Shown one piece after another: positions 53,192 to 62,194 of a stretch of DNA of 64,000 bases (position 1 is the first letter of the stretch; each line of letters begins with the position of its first letter). The position numbers were made by a program, and so were the translations under genes. The DNA is taken from NCBI RefSeq assembly GCF_029223885.1, contig NZ_CP119410.1, positions 186,001-250,000 of the forward strand. The letters are read 5' to 3'. The stretch comes from Pararhizobium gei (GTDB lineage Bacteria; Pseudomonadota; Alphaproteobacteria; Rhizobiales; Rhizobiaceae). Under the pieces are notes generated by a model. The model made no database searches. It was given only the letters and a program-made list of their open reading frames with translations, and had not been told where the DNA came from.

Positions 53192-53738
53192 TTATTGTGG
53201 CCACGTCATTTGCCACAAGACCGATGCGACGTACGAGCCCAGTACACCAGGCAAGACGGCGATACCGCGCTCTGCCCACCGTTGCGCTTTCGTCGGTACT
53301 CCCAGCGCTTTTCGGGCTGCTTCCGTCTCAATAGCTTTCAACGCCTCAAGTGCCTGCGCTTCTGTAATCAAAGTCGACTTTTGATCGTTCGCAGCTGCTA
53401 TCGCTGTCGCAAGCATCGAAAGCTCTGCCTTGTTCCTGTCGGCTTGGATCCCCAGTTCGTCAATAGCCTCAAGCGCCTCGCGCATGTTTTGTCGGGCGGC
53501 GTCGATTTTCTTCAATCGCTCATCGACTGTTTCGCGTGACTGGCCTACCGCGATCGATAGATCGAAGGGCCCGAGCTTCGCTTTGATGCCAAGATCTCAG
53601 TAACGAGATGCTTGCGCCACGCAGTGCGTCTAGCACCTCCCCCAGGATCACGCCGCTTATCTGCGCCTGGCCTTGAGGCTTCATGTTCCAACGAGGCCCA
53701 AGGCCTCTGGCCTCTCCCGGTTTGTCTTTTTCGTCCAT
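53192..53738 (-). pseudogene. coiled-coil membrane-anchored hypothetical protein, frameshifted
   Basis: The N-terminal part starts at 53738 (MDEKDKPGEARGLGPRWNMK) and reads well up to GASISLL near 53600. The continuation LGIKAKLGPFDLSIAVGQSR and then a helical coiled coil (KKIDAARQNMREALEAIDEL) lies in another frame, ending with a hydrophobic segment (VLPGVLGSYVASVLWQMTW). One extra or missing base near 53585-53605 separates them. Rejoined, it would be about 181 residues with a C-terminal anchor. An alternative is a separate gene for the second half (ATG near 53515). Unknown family; convergent with the giant methylase gene. Confidence 0.55.
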
Positions 53739-54095
53739 CTTTCCCCCTCGGTCCGAACGATCGGTTTCGAACCATGCGCCGCAACGACATTCGATTAAGC
53801 TGAAAGAAGCTTGGCCTGCAATGAAAAGGAGGAGAGTTGCAGGGAAGAATAGATCAAGAAAGCGCTCGCCGATCGGTCCTCCTGCCGACGCGTACGCTCA
53901 ACCGCCGCCTGCGCTATCCCGGCCACTCGTTCTTCGCAGGGCTGTCAGCCCCGCTTGTCCTTCGCAGCAGGGATGCTCGGCCGCAGTTGCGTCAGTCCGG
54001 CCGTTCGGCGGTCCGGGAGGTGTCTTCGAGAACAATGAAGACAGGAAGGGCTGGCATGGCGCTGGTCCGGAACTCTCTAGACAAGGACAAATCCC
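53739..54095. other. spacer between divergent genes, no gene seen
   Basis: The 357 bases between the minus-strand coiled-coil gene and the ParB-like gene have no convincing frame; the ones present look like shadows. GGCCGTTCGGCGGTCC-type GC blocks resemble those in the leader of ardC. It should contain two divergent promoters. Confidence 0.4.
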
Positions 54096-55847
54096 ATGCA
54101 GATCATGAAGGTTGACCCGCGCGCTCTGAAGGAAAACCCCGACCGGATGCGCCAGTCGAAGTCCTCGCCGCAGGCCGATGCGCTGATGCTGGCGACGATC
54201 AAGGCCGTCGGCATCGTCCAGCCGCCGGTGGTCGCGCCGGAAACAGATGGTGGAAACGGCTACATCATCGACGCTGGGCATCGTCGGGTGCGCCTCGCCA
54301 TCGCGGCCGGTCTCGAAGAAATCGAAATCCTCGTCGTTGATGCAGCCAACGACAATGGCGCGATGCGTTCCATGGTCGAGAACAGCGTTCGCGAGGCTCT
54401 TAATCCCGTCGATCAATGGCGCGGCATCGAACGGCTCGTTGCTCTCGGCTGGACCGAGGAGGCGATCGCCGTCGCTCTCGCCCTCCCCGTTCGCCAGATC
54501 CGCAAGCTGCGCCTGCTGGCCAATGTCCTGCCAGCTATGCTGGAGCAGATGGCGCTGGGCGACATGCCGTCCGAGCAGCAGTTGCGGACCATCGCAGCGG
54601 CGGGCCAGGTCGAACAGAAGGAGGTCTGGAAAGCGCACAAGCCCAAGAAGGGTGATACGGCGCCATGGTGGCAGATCGCCAATGCGCTGACGAAAAAGCG
54701 CATGTATGCCAGGGACGCGAGCTTCGGTGACGATCTGGCTCAGGCCTACGGCATCGAATGGGTGGAGGATCTCTTCGCACCGGCCGACGAGGACGGCCGC
54801 TACACCACCAATGTCGAAGGTTTTCTTGGCGCCCAGCACGAATGGATGACGAGCAACCTGCCGAAGCGCGGCGCGATCGTCGAGGTCAACAGCTGGGGCC
54901 AGCCGGAACTGCCGAAGAAGGGATCCCAAGTTTACGGCAAGCCGTCCAAGTCCGACCATACGGCGCTCTACCTCGATCGTGACGGCAAGGTCCAGACGGT
55001 GCATTACCGCATGCCCGAGGCGGCGAAGCCGAAGGGTGCTGTTGGCGACGGATCGGTCACTGGCGGCGATGACACCGACGCTGTCGCCACGCCGAAAGCC
55101 CGGCCCGACGTCACCCAGAAGGGCCACGACATGATCGGCGATTTCCGCACTGATGCCCTGCACGATGCGCTCGGTCGCGCGCCGATCGAGGATGATATGC
55201 TGATGGCGCTGATGGTCCTGGCGTTCGCCGGCCAGAATGTCCGCATCGACTCCGGCGCAGATGGCACCTTCTACGGCGGCAAGCGCTTCTCGCGTCATGC
55301 CGTCGGACTGTTTGACGAGCATGGCAGGCTCGCCTTCGATCAGGACACGCTTCGGGTCGCCGCCCGCTCGGTGCTGATCGACGTCCTCTCGTGCCGGCGT
55401 GGCATGTCGAACAGCGGCATGGTCGCGCGCATCGCCGGCGAGGCGATCGGCGCCGACGCGTTCCTGCCAAACATGGGCTCGGAAGATTTCCTCTTGTGCT
55501 TGTCGCGCCAGGCACTGGAAGCCTCTTGCGCTGAGGCATCGATCCAGCCGCGCCCGAAGGTCCGCGAGACGCGTACAGCGCTCGTCGAGCATTTCGCAAC
55601 TAAGCACTTTGTCCATCCGTCGGGTCGCTTCGCACCGCCGGCTGACGAACTGCTCGACTGGATCCAGGCAGGTTCTGCCACAGATGTCGTCGGCGCCGGG
55701 TCGCGCGACGACGGCCGCGCTGATGATCCCGCTGAGGACCAGGATGGGGAGAACGACAACGATATGGAACGGGAAGGCATGCAGGGGGCAGACCGTCCCG
55801 ATGACGCTGAGCTTGACGAGGACTTCGATCAGAGGGCCGCAGCATGA
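54096..55847 (+). CDS. ParB/RepB/Spo0J-like protein, large plasmid type
   Basis: A 583-residue protein. The N-terminal ParB nuclease-like domain includes KAVGIVQPPVVAPET and GYIIDAGHRRVRLAIAAGLE (residues 51-70), then ENSVREALNPVDQWRGIERL. A helix-turn-helix-like stretch follows (WTEEAIAVALALPVRQIRKL). The remaining 350 residues are not typical of ParB and end in an acidic tail. Such long ParB-like proteins are common on conjugative plasmids and are not accompanied here by a ParA gene, so a role in DNA transfer or antirestriction-associated functions is more likely than segregation. AAGGAC precedes the ATG. It overlaps the next gene by ATGA. Confidence 0.82.
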   Translation: MQIMKVDPRALKENPDRMRQSKSSPQADALMLATIKAVGIVQPPVVAPETDGGNGYIIDAGHRRVRLAIAAGLEEIEILVVDAANDNGAMRSMVENSVREALNPVDQWRGIERLVALGWTEEAIAVALALPVRQIRKLRLLANVLPAMLEQMALGDMPSEQQLRTIAAAGQVEQKEVWKAHKPKKGDTAPWWQIANALTKKRMYARDASFGDDLAQAYGIEWVEDLFAPADEDGRYTTNVEGFLGAQHEWMTSNLPKRGAIVEVNSWGQPELPKKGSQVYGKPSKSDHTALYLDRDGKVQTVHYRMPEAAKPKGAVGDGSVTGGDDTDAVATPKARPDVTQKGHDMIGDFRTDALHDALGRAPIEDDMLMALMVLAFAGQNVRIDSGADGTFYGGKRFSRHAVGLFDEHGRLAFDQDTLRVAARSVLIDVLSCRRGMSNSGMVARIAGEAIGADAFLPNMGSEDFLLCLSRQALEASCAEASIQPRPKVRETRTALVEHFATKHFVHPSGRFAPPADELLDWIQAGSATDVVGAGSRDDGRADDPAEDQDGENDNDMEREGMQGADRPDDAELDEDFDQRAAA

Positions 55848-56721
55848 CTGCCGCCCTCGATTCGAACATGACAGCATCCACCCCCGATCTTCGGGGGTGG
55901 AGTTTGCCACCAGCGCGGACGGTCTACCCGTGGCCCGCATCGGTGACCTAGTCCTTGGCATGATCACATCACCCAGCGGCTATGCTTTTGTTGCAAGCGC
56001 CGGTGCGATCCGTCGGCCACTCGCCGATCTGACGCGGGCAGATTTCATCGGGCAGGACGGCCGGGTTGCCGATGAGGCCGAGTTCCGGGCGCGCGTTGCC
56101 GAGACTGCTGGTCACAAACGCGATGTGGCCAAGCTGCACCGCGTGCAAACCCGCATGTCGGTAAGCACACCATGGGGCGGATCGCAGACGGCGGTTGTCT
56201 ATGCCGAGGGCGTCGTCGCTCACATGACATCAGGGCATGGCGGTTTCCATCTGTCGACAGAGCGCAATGCCAAGGTCCATCCGCTGCTGCGCAAGGATAT
56301 GCCCTGGTACGAGGAAGACTGCGAATGGGCGATCGTCGCGGTAAGTTTCCCGGACCTCTTCACCGCCTACGAGCGGTCAACGGCAGAAAAGATCATCCGC
56401 AATACCTGGCCCGACGCCTGGGAGAAAATCCATGGCCGCTCGCTCGCCGAGGGAGAGAGCTGGGCCAAGGATCGCCGTGTGTTCGATCAACGCTATGCGG
56501 CGGACTACATCGTTATGTCGGCAATCTTGTCCGATCAGCGCCCCGGCATGACGGAGGTCGTGGCGAAGATCGGCGGTGGTGAAGAACGCCGCTTTCTGGT
56601 GGCAAGCGACGAATATGCGGTGCGGGGGCGGTTCGGCTTCGTCATCGATCTCGCTCGTCACGCTGAATATGATGGCCCCTCCTCCCTCATTGGCTGGCGA
56701 AGCCGGGGGGATGGGTCATGA
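55844..56721 (+). pseudogene. DUF7007-like protein gene with a one-base frameshift near its start
   Basis: The ATG at 55844 overlaps the previous stop and reads MTAALDSNMTASTPDLRG, then hits a stop within 35 codons. At the GGGGG run (55893-55897) one added G restores VEFATSADGLPVARIGDLVL and an open frame to 56721. That main part contains SVSTPWGGSQTAVVYAEGVV and HMTSGHGGFHLSTERNAKVH, which I associate with the DUF7007 family on rhizobial plasmids. A GTG at 55897 could start a slightly shorter intact protein of about 274 residues. Function unknown. Confidence 0.65.
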
Positions 56722-57029
56722 TCGACATCCGCCTCTCGAGGCCGCTGGCGAAAGCAATCGGCGCCCGGCGCGAGACCCAGCGGCATCTCGATTGTCTGAC
56801 TCGCCAGATTGCGGCGCGCGCCGGAAGACAGGCGACCACAGTGAAGGTCCGGAGCCGCGCGCGGCGCCGGTCCAGTCCCCGTCTCTACCATCGGGAGATC
56901 GTCGACCGCCTTGCCTTCGAGCGCTGGGTCGAACTCGACATGATCGCCTGCAGGCTGGCGATGCAGGAGCAGGTCATCGGGGCGTTCCAGCATCGCGACC
57001 GCGAGCCTGTGCTGCATCCGGCGATATAG
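56718..57029 (+). CDS. small basic hypothetical protein
   Basis: A 103-residue, arginine-rich protein beginning MIDIRLSRPLAKAIGARRET and containing LAFERWVELDMIACRLAMQE. The ATG overlaps the upstream stop (ATGA), so it is translated with the DUF7007-like gene. Basic charge suggests nucleic-acid binding, but there is no recognised domain. Confidence 0.55.
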   Translation: MIDIRLSRPLAKAIGARRETQRHLDCLTRQIAARAGRQATTVKVRSRARRRSSPRLYHREIVDRLAFERWVELDMIACRLAMQEQVIGAFQHRDREPVLHPAI

Positions 57030-57412
57030 GAGGACCCGAGGCGAAAGGACCTGGCGATGTCCTACCCGGCTGCGATGTCATCGTCATGGTGGGCTTGGCC
57101 ATGTCTATCGCTTGCCTTGGGATTGATATCGGACTCGTGGCGGACTGCCCTTCTTGTTCGCTGCGGTCTGAACCGGCGGCCGGTCGTTTCAAGGCCGCTT
57201 GCGCGCCGCGGGGCGGCCGATCCAGCCTCTCTGCGCGAGGGCAGGCTCGCGGTCTGCTCAGGTCAAGACCTGCTGGCCCGCAACCCTGCCCTGCTGGCTC
57301 AGCCGGATCGGACCTGTGAAGCCACCCGTCCCTTGCCGGTTCTTGGTCGTCCGCATCGAAGGGCAGACCGGCACGGGCCGGTACCGCTTCGGAAGCCAAG
57401 GAAGGAACAGAC
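57030..57412. other. 383-base leader-like spacer, GC-rich with repeats
   Basis: No gene is convincing on either strand. The stretch has many short GC-rich inverted repeats, for example CAGGTC-AA-GACCTG near 57265 and CCGGCACGGGCCGG near 57370. It ends in AAGGA before the next gene. It looks like a structured leader similar to the one before ardC. Confidence 0.4.
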
Positions 57413-58000
57413 ATGGCCAAGTCCTCTACCCCAAATCGCTCCAACGCACGGGTCTCGCAATCTCGCCGCGCTACCACCCTCGAAATGGTCCGCCTCTCCT
57501 GCCCCGACGCCACCCAGGCGTCCAAGATCGCGACAAGCTTCGGCACGGCAGTCGTCGACAGCGATGGCATACGCAGCCTTCACGAGCGGCTGATCGTCGA
57601 GACCGCCGAAAGCCTCTCCGAAGGCCTCGGCGAGAAGGCGATGCAGATCCACCTCCAGCGCATCGTCGGGGCGTTTGTCGGATCCGCGCATGGCGCCGGG
57701 CAATTCTACTCCCGCGCCGTCACAGAGGCGCGCGACGCAACGGCCAAGGCGTCCAACGATGCCCGCGACGAGGATCTCGATGGTCCGGTCGGCTATGACA
57801 GCGCCGCCCAGCGCAAGCGGGAGTTCGCGGCCGACATGGGTGTCCAGTCGCACGCGCTGCGCATGGCAGCCGAGGGCGCAGTCGCGGCTTACGAACAGGT
57901 CATCGGCGAGACCTGGAAGCCCTTCGACCGGCCGGTCGAAAATCCGGGCGCATCGCTCGACCGCAAAGCAGCAGAAGCTCAGTTAGCCGCTTTCGGATAA
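57413..58000 (+). CDS. conserved-type hypothetical protein of the plasmid backbone
   Basis: A 195-residue protein starting MAKSSTPNRSNARVSQSRRA, with a helical middle (RLIVETAESLSEGLGEKAMQ) and MGVQSHALRMAAEGAVAAYE near the C-terminus. No membrane segment, signal or enzyme motif is seen. AAGGAACAGAC precedes the ATG. It lies between two structured spacers and upstream of ardC, on the same strand. I do not recognise a named family. Confidence 0.65.
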   Translation: MAKSSTPNRSNARVSQSRRATTLEMVRLSCPDATQASKIATSFGTAVVDSDGIRSLHERLIVETAESLSEGLGEKAMQIHLQRIVGAFVGSAHGAGQFYSRAVTEARDATAKASNDARDEDLDGPVGYDSAAQRKREFAADMGVQSHALRMAAEGAVAAYEQVIGETWKPFDRPVENPGASLDRKAAEAQLAAFG

Positions 58001-58097
58001 TACGAACGGCGGGGTCGCACCCCGCCCCTTCCTTCTTGTTCCTTGGCTGGCGCCTGCATGCGCCGGCCTTTTCTTTGTTGAAATGGAGAACGGGAGA

Positions 58098-58252
58098 CGC
58101 GCCTATCGCGGCCCGTCCCGCTCGGCGGTCCTGCAGGAGCCGGGCACCCATGCAAGGGCTTCGCCGTCCTCCACGCTGTTGCGGCCGTTCGGTGCATGGC
58201 CGCGCCATCGGCCCCTGACTTCGGACCTCCGTGACGGACCGCGATAGGCGCG
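58098..58252. repeat. long inverted repeat in the ardC leader
   Basis: CGCGCCTATCGCGGCCCGTC (58098-58117) and the complement of 58233-58252 agree at 19 of 20 bases, enclosing 115 bases. Inside are further dyads such as CCATGCA (about 58149) and TGCATGG (about 58194). The transcript could fold into a long branched hairpin ending 24 bases before the ardC start. It may act as a regulatory leader, a single-stranded promoter formed on transferred DNA, or a protein site. Confidence 0.7.
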
Positions 58253-58276
58253 GTCCTGAGAAAAGGAAAAGAAGTC

Positions 58277-59200
58277 ATGACGAAGAAATCGGAATCGGAC
58301 CGTGCGGATATCTACACGCAGATCACCGATCGGATCGTTGAAGATCTCGAACAGGGCGTTCGCCCCTGGATGAAACCATGGAGAGCCGCCAACACGCATA
58401 GTCGCATTACACGGCCGGTGCGCCACAATGGCCTCCCCTATTCCGGCATGAACGTGCTGCTCCTGTGGTCGGAGCAGGTATCGCGCGGCTTCTCCTCCTC
58501 GATGTGGATGACCTTCAAACAGGCCCTCGAGCTGGGCGGGGCCGTGCGAAAGGGCGAAACCGGCTCGACAGTCGTTTTCGCCAGCCGGTTCACAAAGTCG
58601 GTGGCCGACGGAAACGGCAATGATGTCGATCGAGAGATACCGTTCCTAAAGGCATATTCTGTGTTCAATATAGAGCAGATCGAGGGTTTGCCCGACACCT
58701 ATCATGCTCCGCCGGCCAGGGTCCGGGATCCTGTCGAGCGAATAGAAAGCGCCGATCTCTTTTTCCGCAACACCGGCGCGGTCATCCGGCACGGCGGCAA
58801 CCAGGCCTATTATTCGCCGATCATGGATTACATCCAGATGCCGCCCTTCGAGGCGTTCTGTGATGCTGCCGGATACGCGGCCGTCCTCAGCCATGAGGCG
58901 ACCCACTGGACGGCGGCGGAACATCGCGTCGGACGTGACCTGTCGCGCTATGCGAAGGACCGGACGGATCGCGCGCGCGAAGAACTTATTGCCGAGCTCG
59001 GCAGTTGCTTCCTCTGCGCCGATCTCGGCATCGCACCGGAGCTCGAGCCGCGGCCGGATCATGCATCCTACCTGCAGTCGTGGCTATCGGTGCTGACCAA
59101 CGACAAGCGGGCGATCTTCCAGGCGGCGGCTCATGCGCAGCGCGCTGTAAGTTTCCTGCATTCCTTGCAGCCGCAAGCGGAAGTCAAGGCTGCAGCCTGA
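58277..59200 (+). CDS. ardC: ArdC-type antirestriction protein with zinc-peptidase domain
   Basis: A 307-residue ArdC-like protein. The N-terminal domain binds single-stranded DNA (DIYTQITDRIVEDLEQGVRP, WMKPWRA, GMNVLLLWSEQVSRGFSSSM, then KGETGSTVVFASRF). The C-terminal domain is a zincin-like metallopeptidase: H206-E207-A-T-H210 in SHEATHW, with a third ligand E240 in EELIAELGS. ArdC proteins protect incoming plasmid DNA in the recipient. The length matches the family. AAGGAAAAG precedes the ATG. The inverted repeat at 58098-58252 lies just upstream. Confidence 0.92.
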   Translation: MTKKSESDRADIYTQITDRIVEDLEQGVRPWMKPWRAANTHSRITRPVRHNGLPYSGMNVLLLWSEQVSRGFSSSMWMTFKQALELGGAVRKGETGSTVVFASRFTKSVADGNGNDVDREIPFLKAYSVFNIEQIEGLPDTYHAPPARVRDPVERIESADLFFRNTGAVIRHGGNQAYYSPIMDYIQMPPFEAFCDAAGYAAVLSHEATHWTAAEHRVGRDLSRYAKDRTDRAREELIAELGSCFLCADLGIAPELEPRPDHASYLQSWLSVLTNDKRAIFQAAAHAQRAVSFLHSLQPQAEVKAAA

Positions 59201-59203
59201 CGC

Positions 59204-59377
59204 TCAGTCGCGGTTGTCACCGCCTGTGGCGACCGCGTGATCCATGTCCCGTTCGTCCTTGAGACCTTGTGCGATGTCAGCATCCAGCCTTCCCCAGATT
59301 GACGGTTTTTGAGCGTCGGGTTTGGGTTTGCGGGTCGGTCTACGTTCGACAATAAACGGCTTGGTCTGCTGGCGCAT
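59204..59377 (-). CDS. small conserved-type hypothetical protein (57 residues)
   Basis: A 57-residue protein, MRQQTKPFIVERRPTRKPKP at the start, with IWGRLDADIAQGLKDERDMD following. A perfect GGAGG lies five bases before the ATG at 59377. The T-K-P-F-x-V-E opening followed by a basic stretch and W-G-x-L-D is a pattern I associate with small proteins of rhizobial plasmids. It converges on ardC with only three bases between the stops. Function unknown. Confidence 0.65.
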   Translation of the reverse strand: MRQQTKPFIVERRPTRKPKPDAQKPSIWGRLDADIAQGLKDERDMDHAVATGGDNRD

Positions 59378-59833
59378 TGATCCTCCAGGTGGCAATTCGC
59401 GAGTGCAACGATATCGCACAGGGTAAGTTGGGCAAGTGGGCCGATGATGCGAGGGGCTCGTGTCCCCCGACAGAAGCAAGCAACGACGGTCGAAGCGGGG
59501 GATGGCGCAAGATGCCATTCGTGCCCGGGCGAGAGCGGCGGAACACCATTGCCATATCCCTTCACGTCAGAGTTTCCGGCAACCCATCTGCGGGCTCGAT
59601 GAGGCATGTCTGACCGGAGACCGGCTGCGCCTCGATCGTTTTCCCGCAACGGCTAGCCGCAGATTTCTTACCCCGGAAGGCTGCGCCTTTCTCCTCGCCC
59701 ACTAACAAATCTGCGACTTGCCGCCCTCCATTTCATTCCGGCCCTATTGGGTGCGGTCCGATCGTCACCGGTCTTTTGACAGCTATCGAGGTCGCGATGG
59801 GCGCGGCCCGAACACGAGAAAAGGAATACGACA
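59378..59833. other. 456-base spacer with no clear gene
   Basis: A possible 81-residue plus-strand frame (59460-59705) has arginine-rich, unconvincing composition and no clear ribosome binding site. An inverted repeat CGCAGATTT (59659-59667) and AAATCTGCG (59707-59715) surrounds 39 bases. The stretch holds the divergent promoters of the 57-residue gene and the DUF736 gene. Confidence 0.4.
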
Positions 59834-60142
59834 ATGGCAACCATCGGCACATTCACCTCCACCGAAAACGGCTTCACCGGCTCCATCCGCACGCTCGCCC
59901 TCAGCGTCAAGGCCCGCATCGCCCGGGTCGAGAACCCCTCCGACAAGGGCCCGCAGTTCCGCGTCTACGCCGGCAGCGTCGAGCTAGGTGCCGCCTGGCA
60001 GAAAACCTCCGAACAGGGCCGCGACTACCTCTCGGTCAAGCTCGACGATCCGAGCTTCCCAGCTCCGATCTACGCAACGCTCGCCGAAGTTGAAGGCGAG
60101 GATGGCCTCCAGCTCATCTGGTCCCGCCCGAACCGGGACTGA
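59834..60142 (+). CDS. DUF736 family protein
   Basis: A 102-residue DUF736 protein, typical of alphaproteobacterial plasmids and conjugative elements. [20 protein letters not shown] opens it, and [20 protein letters not shown] and [20 protein letters not shown] follow; the layout matches the family end to end. Its role is unknown, but it often lies next to transfer genes. AAGGAATACGAC precedes the ATG. Two terminators follow it. Confidence 0.92.
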   Translation: MATIGTFTSTENGFTGSIRTLALSVKARIARVENPSDKGPQFRVYAGSVELGAAWQKTSEQGRDYLSVKLDDPSFPAPIYATLAEVEGEDGLQLIWSRPNRD

Positions 60143-60154
60143 TTGACATCACGG

Positions 60155-60183
60155 GGCTCCGCCGTCGGCGGAGCCTTCTCCTT
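60155..60183 (+). terminator. first hairpin after the DUF736 gene
   Basis: GGCTCCGCC-GTC-GGCGGAGCC is a perfect nine-base-pair stem (60155-60175) followed by TTCTCCTTT. Confidence 0.75.
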
Positions 60184-60195
60184 TGCCGAGAAGTC

Positions 60196-60233
60196 AAAGC
60201 AGGACCCGGTATCGAGCCAGGTCCTGCTTTTTT
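60196..60233 (+). terminator. strong intrinsic terminator after the DUF736 gene
   Basis: AAAGCAGGACC and its exact complement form an 11-base-pair stem around 13 bases and run into six consecutive T (60228-60233). With the preceding hairpin it makes a double terminator. The remaining 231 bases up to the next gene hold no recognisable gene. Confidence 0.92.
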
Positions 60234-60464
60234 GGTGGCATACGGAAACGGGGGATAGCTGCTCAGATCTGTCGAGGATGCCGGGTCGGAATGACGGCCT
60301 CAAGGACGAGCGGTTCCCCCAATTTCGCGCGAACGCTCATTGAGCGCCCGCACGAAATCGGCTCCCCCACTCGCCACCGCTGGCGGTCGCATCCGCGATC
60401 CCTGACCCCGCCATCCCGTCCCGCCCTGCCAAATCGTCTTTCACAAACTCAAGGAGATGAGACG

Positions 60465-60629
60465 ATGACGATCGAACAGCACATCGAAGAACTGCGCGCC
60501 GAGCTCAAGAACGCATGCGACGCTGCGGAGCGCCGCGAGATCCAGACCGAGCTGGACCTGGCTCAAGCGGAGTTGGCAATCATCACGGCAGGGCAGGACG
60601 GAAGCGTCGATGCCGAGCCGCCCTTCTGA
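60465..60629 (+). CDS. small helical hypothetical protein (54 residues)
   Basis: A 54-residue protein, MTIEQHIEELRAELKNACDA followed by AERREIQTELDLAQAELAII, predicted to be one long amphipathic helix or helical hairpin. AAGGAGATGAGACG precedes the ATG, a strong ribosome binding site. It looks like the short coiled-coil proteins common in rhizobial plasmid backbones. Function unknown. Confidence 0.7.
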   Translation: MTIEQHIEELRAELKNACDAAERREIQTELDLAQAELAIITAGQDGSVDAEPPF

Positions 60630-60921
60630 GGGCGGTAGACTACACAGCCAGGCGTGGTCTCTGTGTAAGGTGTCGAAAGGCGGAGACATTGCACGGTGTC
60701 CTTGTCGAGCGAGGCCATCGACATCAGGGATGTTGCAGTCCGGTCGTCGGGCAGCAACTCATCGCCATCAGAATTTTCCCCGCCGCTTCGCGTCTTCTCG
60801 CGCGCCAAAATTCAGATGTCGATAAGTCCTCCGCTTCGCTGCGGCCGTACCGATGCAACCCTCCTTGTCCCGGCCTGCGGCAGATCCCTGCGATGTCCGC
60901 AATCGACAAGGAGAAACCACC

Positions 60922-61095
60922 ATGCAACGTCTCGCGCAATTCCTCGCAGCCACCGGCCGTCAACTCCGCAACCTTGGCAAAATCATCTGTCACTTTTTCC
61001 GGAAGGGCAAACTCGGCCTGAAGCTCGCGATCAAGATCCCGTTCTTCGTCGAGATCGAGATCTCCTTTGAAACAGATTGGAGCAGGCGCCGATAA
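60922..61095 (+). CDS. small basic hypothetical protein (57 residues)
   Basis: A 57-residue basic protein, MQRLAQFLAATGRQLRNLGK at the start and IKIPFFVEIEISFETDWSRR at the end. AAGGAGAAACCACC precedes the ATG at 60922, which decides the start over a longer upstream frame. It may be amphipathic and membrane-associated. No family recognised. The 292 bases before it have no other gene. Confidence 0.55.
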   Translation: MQRLAQFLAATGRQLRNLGKIICHFFRKGKLGLKLAIKIPFFVEIEISFETDWSRRR

Positions 61096-61131
61096 CGGCG
61101 TTGTGCAACGGCCAGCAATCGTGGGCCGGTT

Positions 61132-61644
61132 TCAGCACCAGGGCTGTCTACGGCCCGTCCAGGTTCTGGCCAGGCCTTCCGATACGAGGATATCGCCGAG
61201 GCTCCTGCCGTCACGGATGAGGACGCGGAGCTTGCGACCGTATCTGTCTTCGTCGCGTCCGGGCCATGCGCGAAGCTTGACGGAACCCTGATTGACCAGT
61301 TCGATCAGGCGATCGGTCGCTCGATTTCCAAGCGCCAGCTCCGTTGCGCATTTCGGCTCGCTGATCTCGGGAGCGTCGATATCGGCAATGCGGATTTTTG
61401 CGCCCTCAATCCAGAGAGTATCTCCGTCCACGACGCAGGCGAAGCGATCACCACCGAAACATTTCCGGTATGTCGTCTCCGGACTGATGACCAAGCTCGC
61501 AGCCTCGGCGACTGGAACGATCCCAAATATGTGAGCGCCCAGCGCACAGCCGGATACTGCGATCGAGACGATGATCTTTCTCACGGGATAACGGAACTCT
61601 GGCCGAAGGCTATGGTCATTCTTCTGCAATTCCATGGGTCTCAA
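61132..61644 (-). CDS. secreted thermonuclease-like (SNase domain) protein
   Basis: A 170-residue protein. A hydrophobic signal or anchor segment lies at about residues 23-48 (ending VPVAEAA), so it acts in the periplasm or outside. The nuclease domain includes FACVVDGDTLWIEG, IRIADIDAPEISEP, GNRATDRLIEL and DEDRYGRKLRVLI, giving the expected catalytic Arg, Asp and Glu positions. SNase proteins cut DNA or RNA with calcium. It sits near the coupling-protein gene, as seen on many rhizobial plasmids. An ATG three codons downstream is an alternative start. Confidence 0.85.
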   Translation of the reverse strand: MRPMELQKNDHSLRPEFRYPVRKIIVSIAVSGCALGAHIFGIVPVAEAASLVISPETTYRKCFGGDRFACVVDGDTLWIEGAKIRIADIDAPEISEPKCATELALGNRATDRLIELVNQGSVKLRAWPGRDEDRYGRKLRVLIRDGRSLGDILVSEGLARTWTGRRQPWC

Positions 61645-61699
61645 TTTGAGTTCGATCCGTCAGAGATGGTTTTCATATCGCTCTTCGGTGAAGCTGGCG

Positions 61700-61984
61700 C
61701 TAAGGCCGCTGCAAGCTGTCCCGGTACGTATGTTGCGCCGAGTTGATTGTACGGTATCCCCGGTGGCGTTTTTGCCTGACGAGATCGAGGAACAATTCAA
61801 CCGCGTCTTTCTCTTGCTCGAAGTGATGAACCTTTAGCTGGCCTCTGGTTCCGATGCGTCCCCAGCGCCGCATAAGACAGGCCTCTCCGAAGAGGGTCGG
61901 TTCGATCGACATGGCATAGAAGCGCGCCATGTTGTTCTCGGCGTCCGTGCGTTCGATATAGAGGCGATATGGCTGGGCGATCAT
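61700..61984 (-). CDS. WGR domain protein
   Basis: A 94-residue single WGR-domain protein. The diagnostic core is MRRWGRIGTRGQLKVHHFEQ, preceded by YRLYIERTDAENNMARFYAM and followed by EKDAVELFLDLVRQKRHRGY. WGR domains bind nucleic acid ends in PARPs and bacterial proteins. The ATG at 61984 begins the domain; the frame is open for a further 69 unrelated-looking codons. It lies between the SNase gene and TraG, all on the minus strand, so a role in handling transferred DNA is possible. Confidence 0.85.
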   Translation of the reverse strand: MIAQPYRLYIERTDAENNMARFYAMSIEPTLFGEACLMRRWGRIGTRGQLKVHHFEQEKDAVELFLDLVRQKRHRGYRTINSAQHTYRDSLQRP

Positions 61985-62194
61985 GGTGAGAGAATCGCGC
62001 AATTGGGCCCATGCGTCCAACGACAGTTGTGAATCGATGGTCGCGGAACGATTCAGTTTTGTGAAGTATGGACAGAAGGAGCGCGGGGCGGTCCGCCTTT
62101 GGCGTACGGCTCTATTCGCTGGAGCGAACGAAGCCCGGCTGTGGTCTTCGCCGATCCCGGTAACGATCCTCCCGCGATAGCCGACTGCCATTGA

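Noticed and set aside
54096..55847. ParB-like gene as part of a partition locus
   Set aside because: No ParA gene or parS-like repeats nearby and the protein is twice normal ParB length, so a segregation role is not supported.
53898..55967. 689-codon open frame on the minus strand
   Set aside because: It lies opposite the ParB-like gene, has repetitive Arg/Asp/Ala-rich composition and no domain; it is the mirror of a GC-rich coding region.
57057..57593. 178-codon frame across the spacer and the start of the next gene
   Set aside because: Overlaps the better-supported gene at 57413 in another frame and has shadow-like composition.
59460..59705. Possible 81-residue gene upstream of the DUF736 gene
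   Set aside because: Arginine-rich, no ribosome binding site and no resemblance to known small plasmid proteins.
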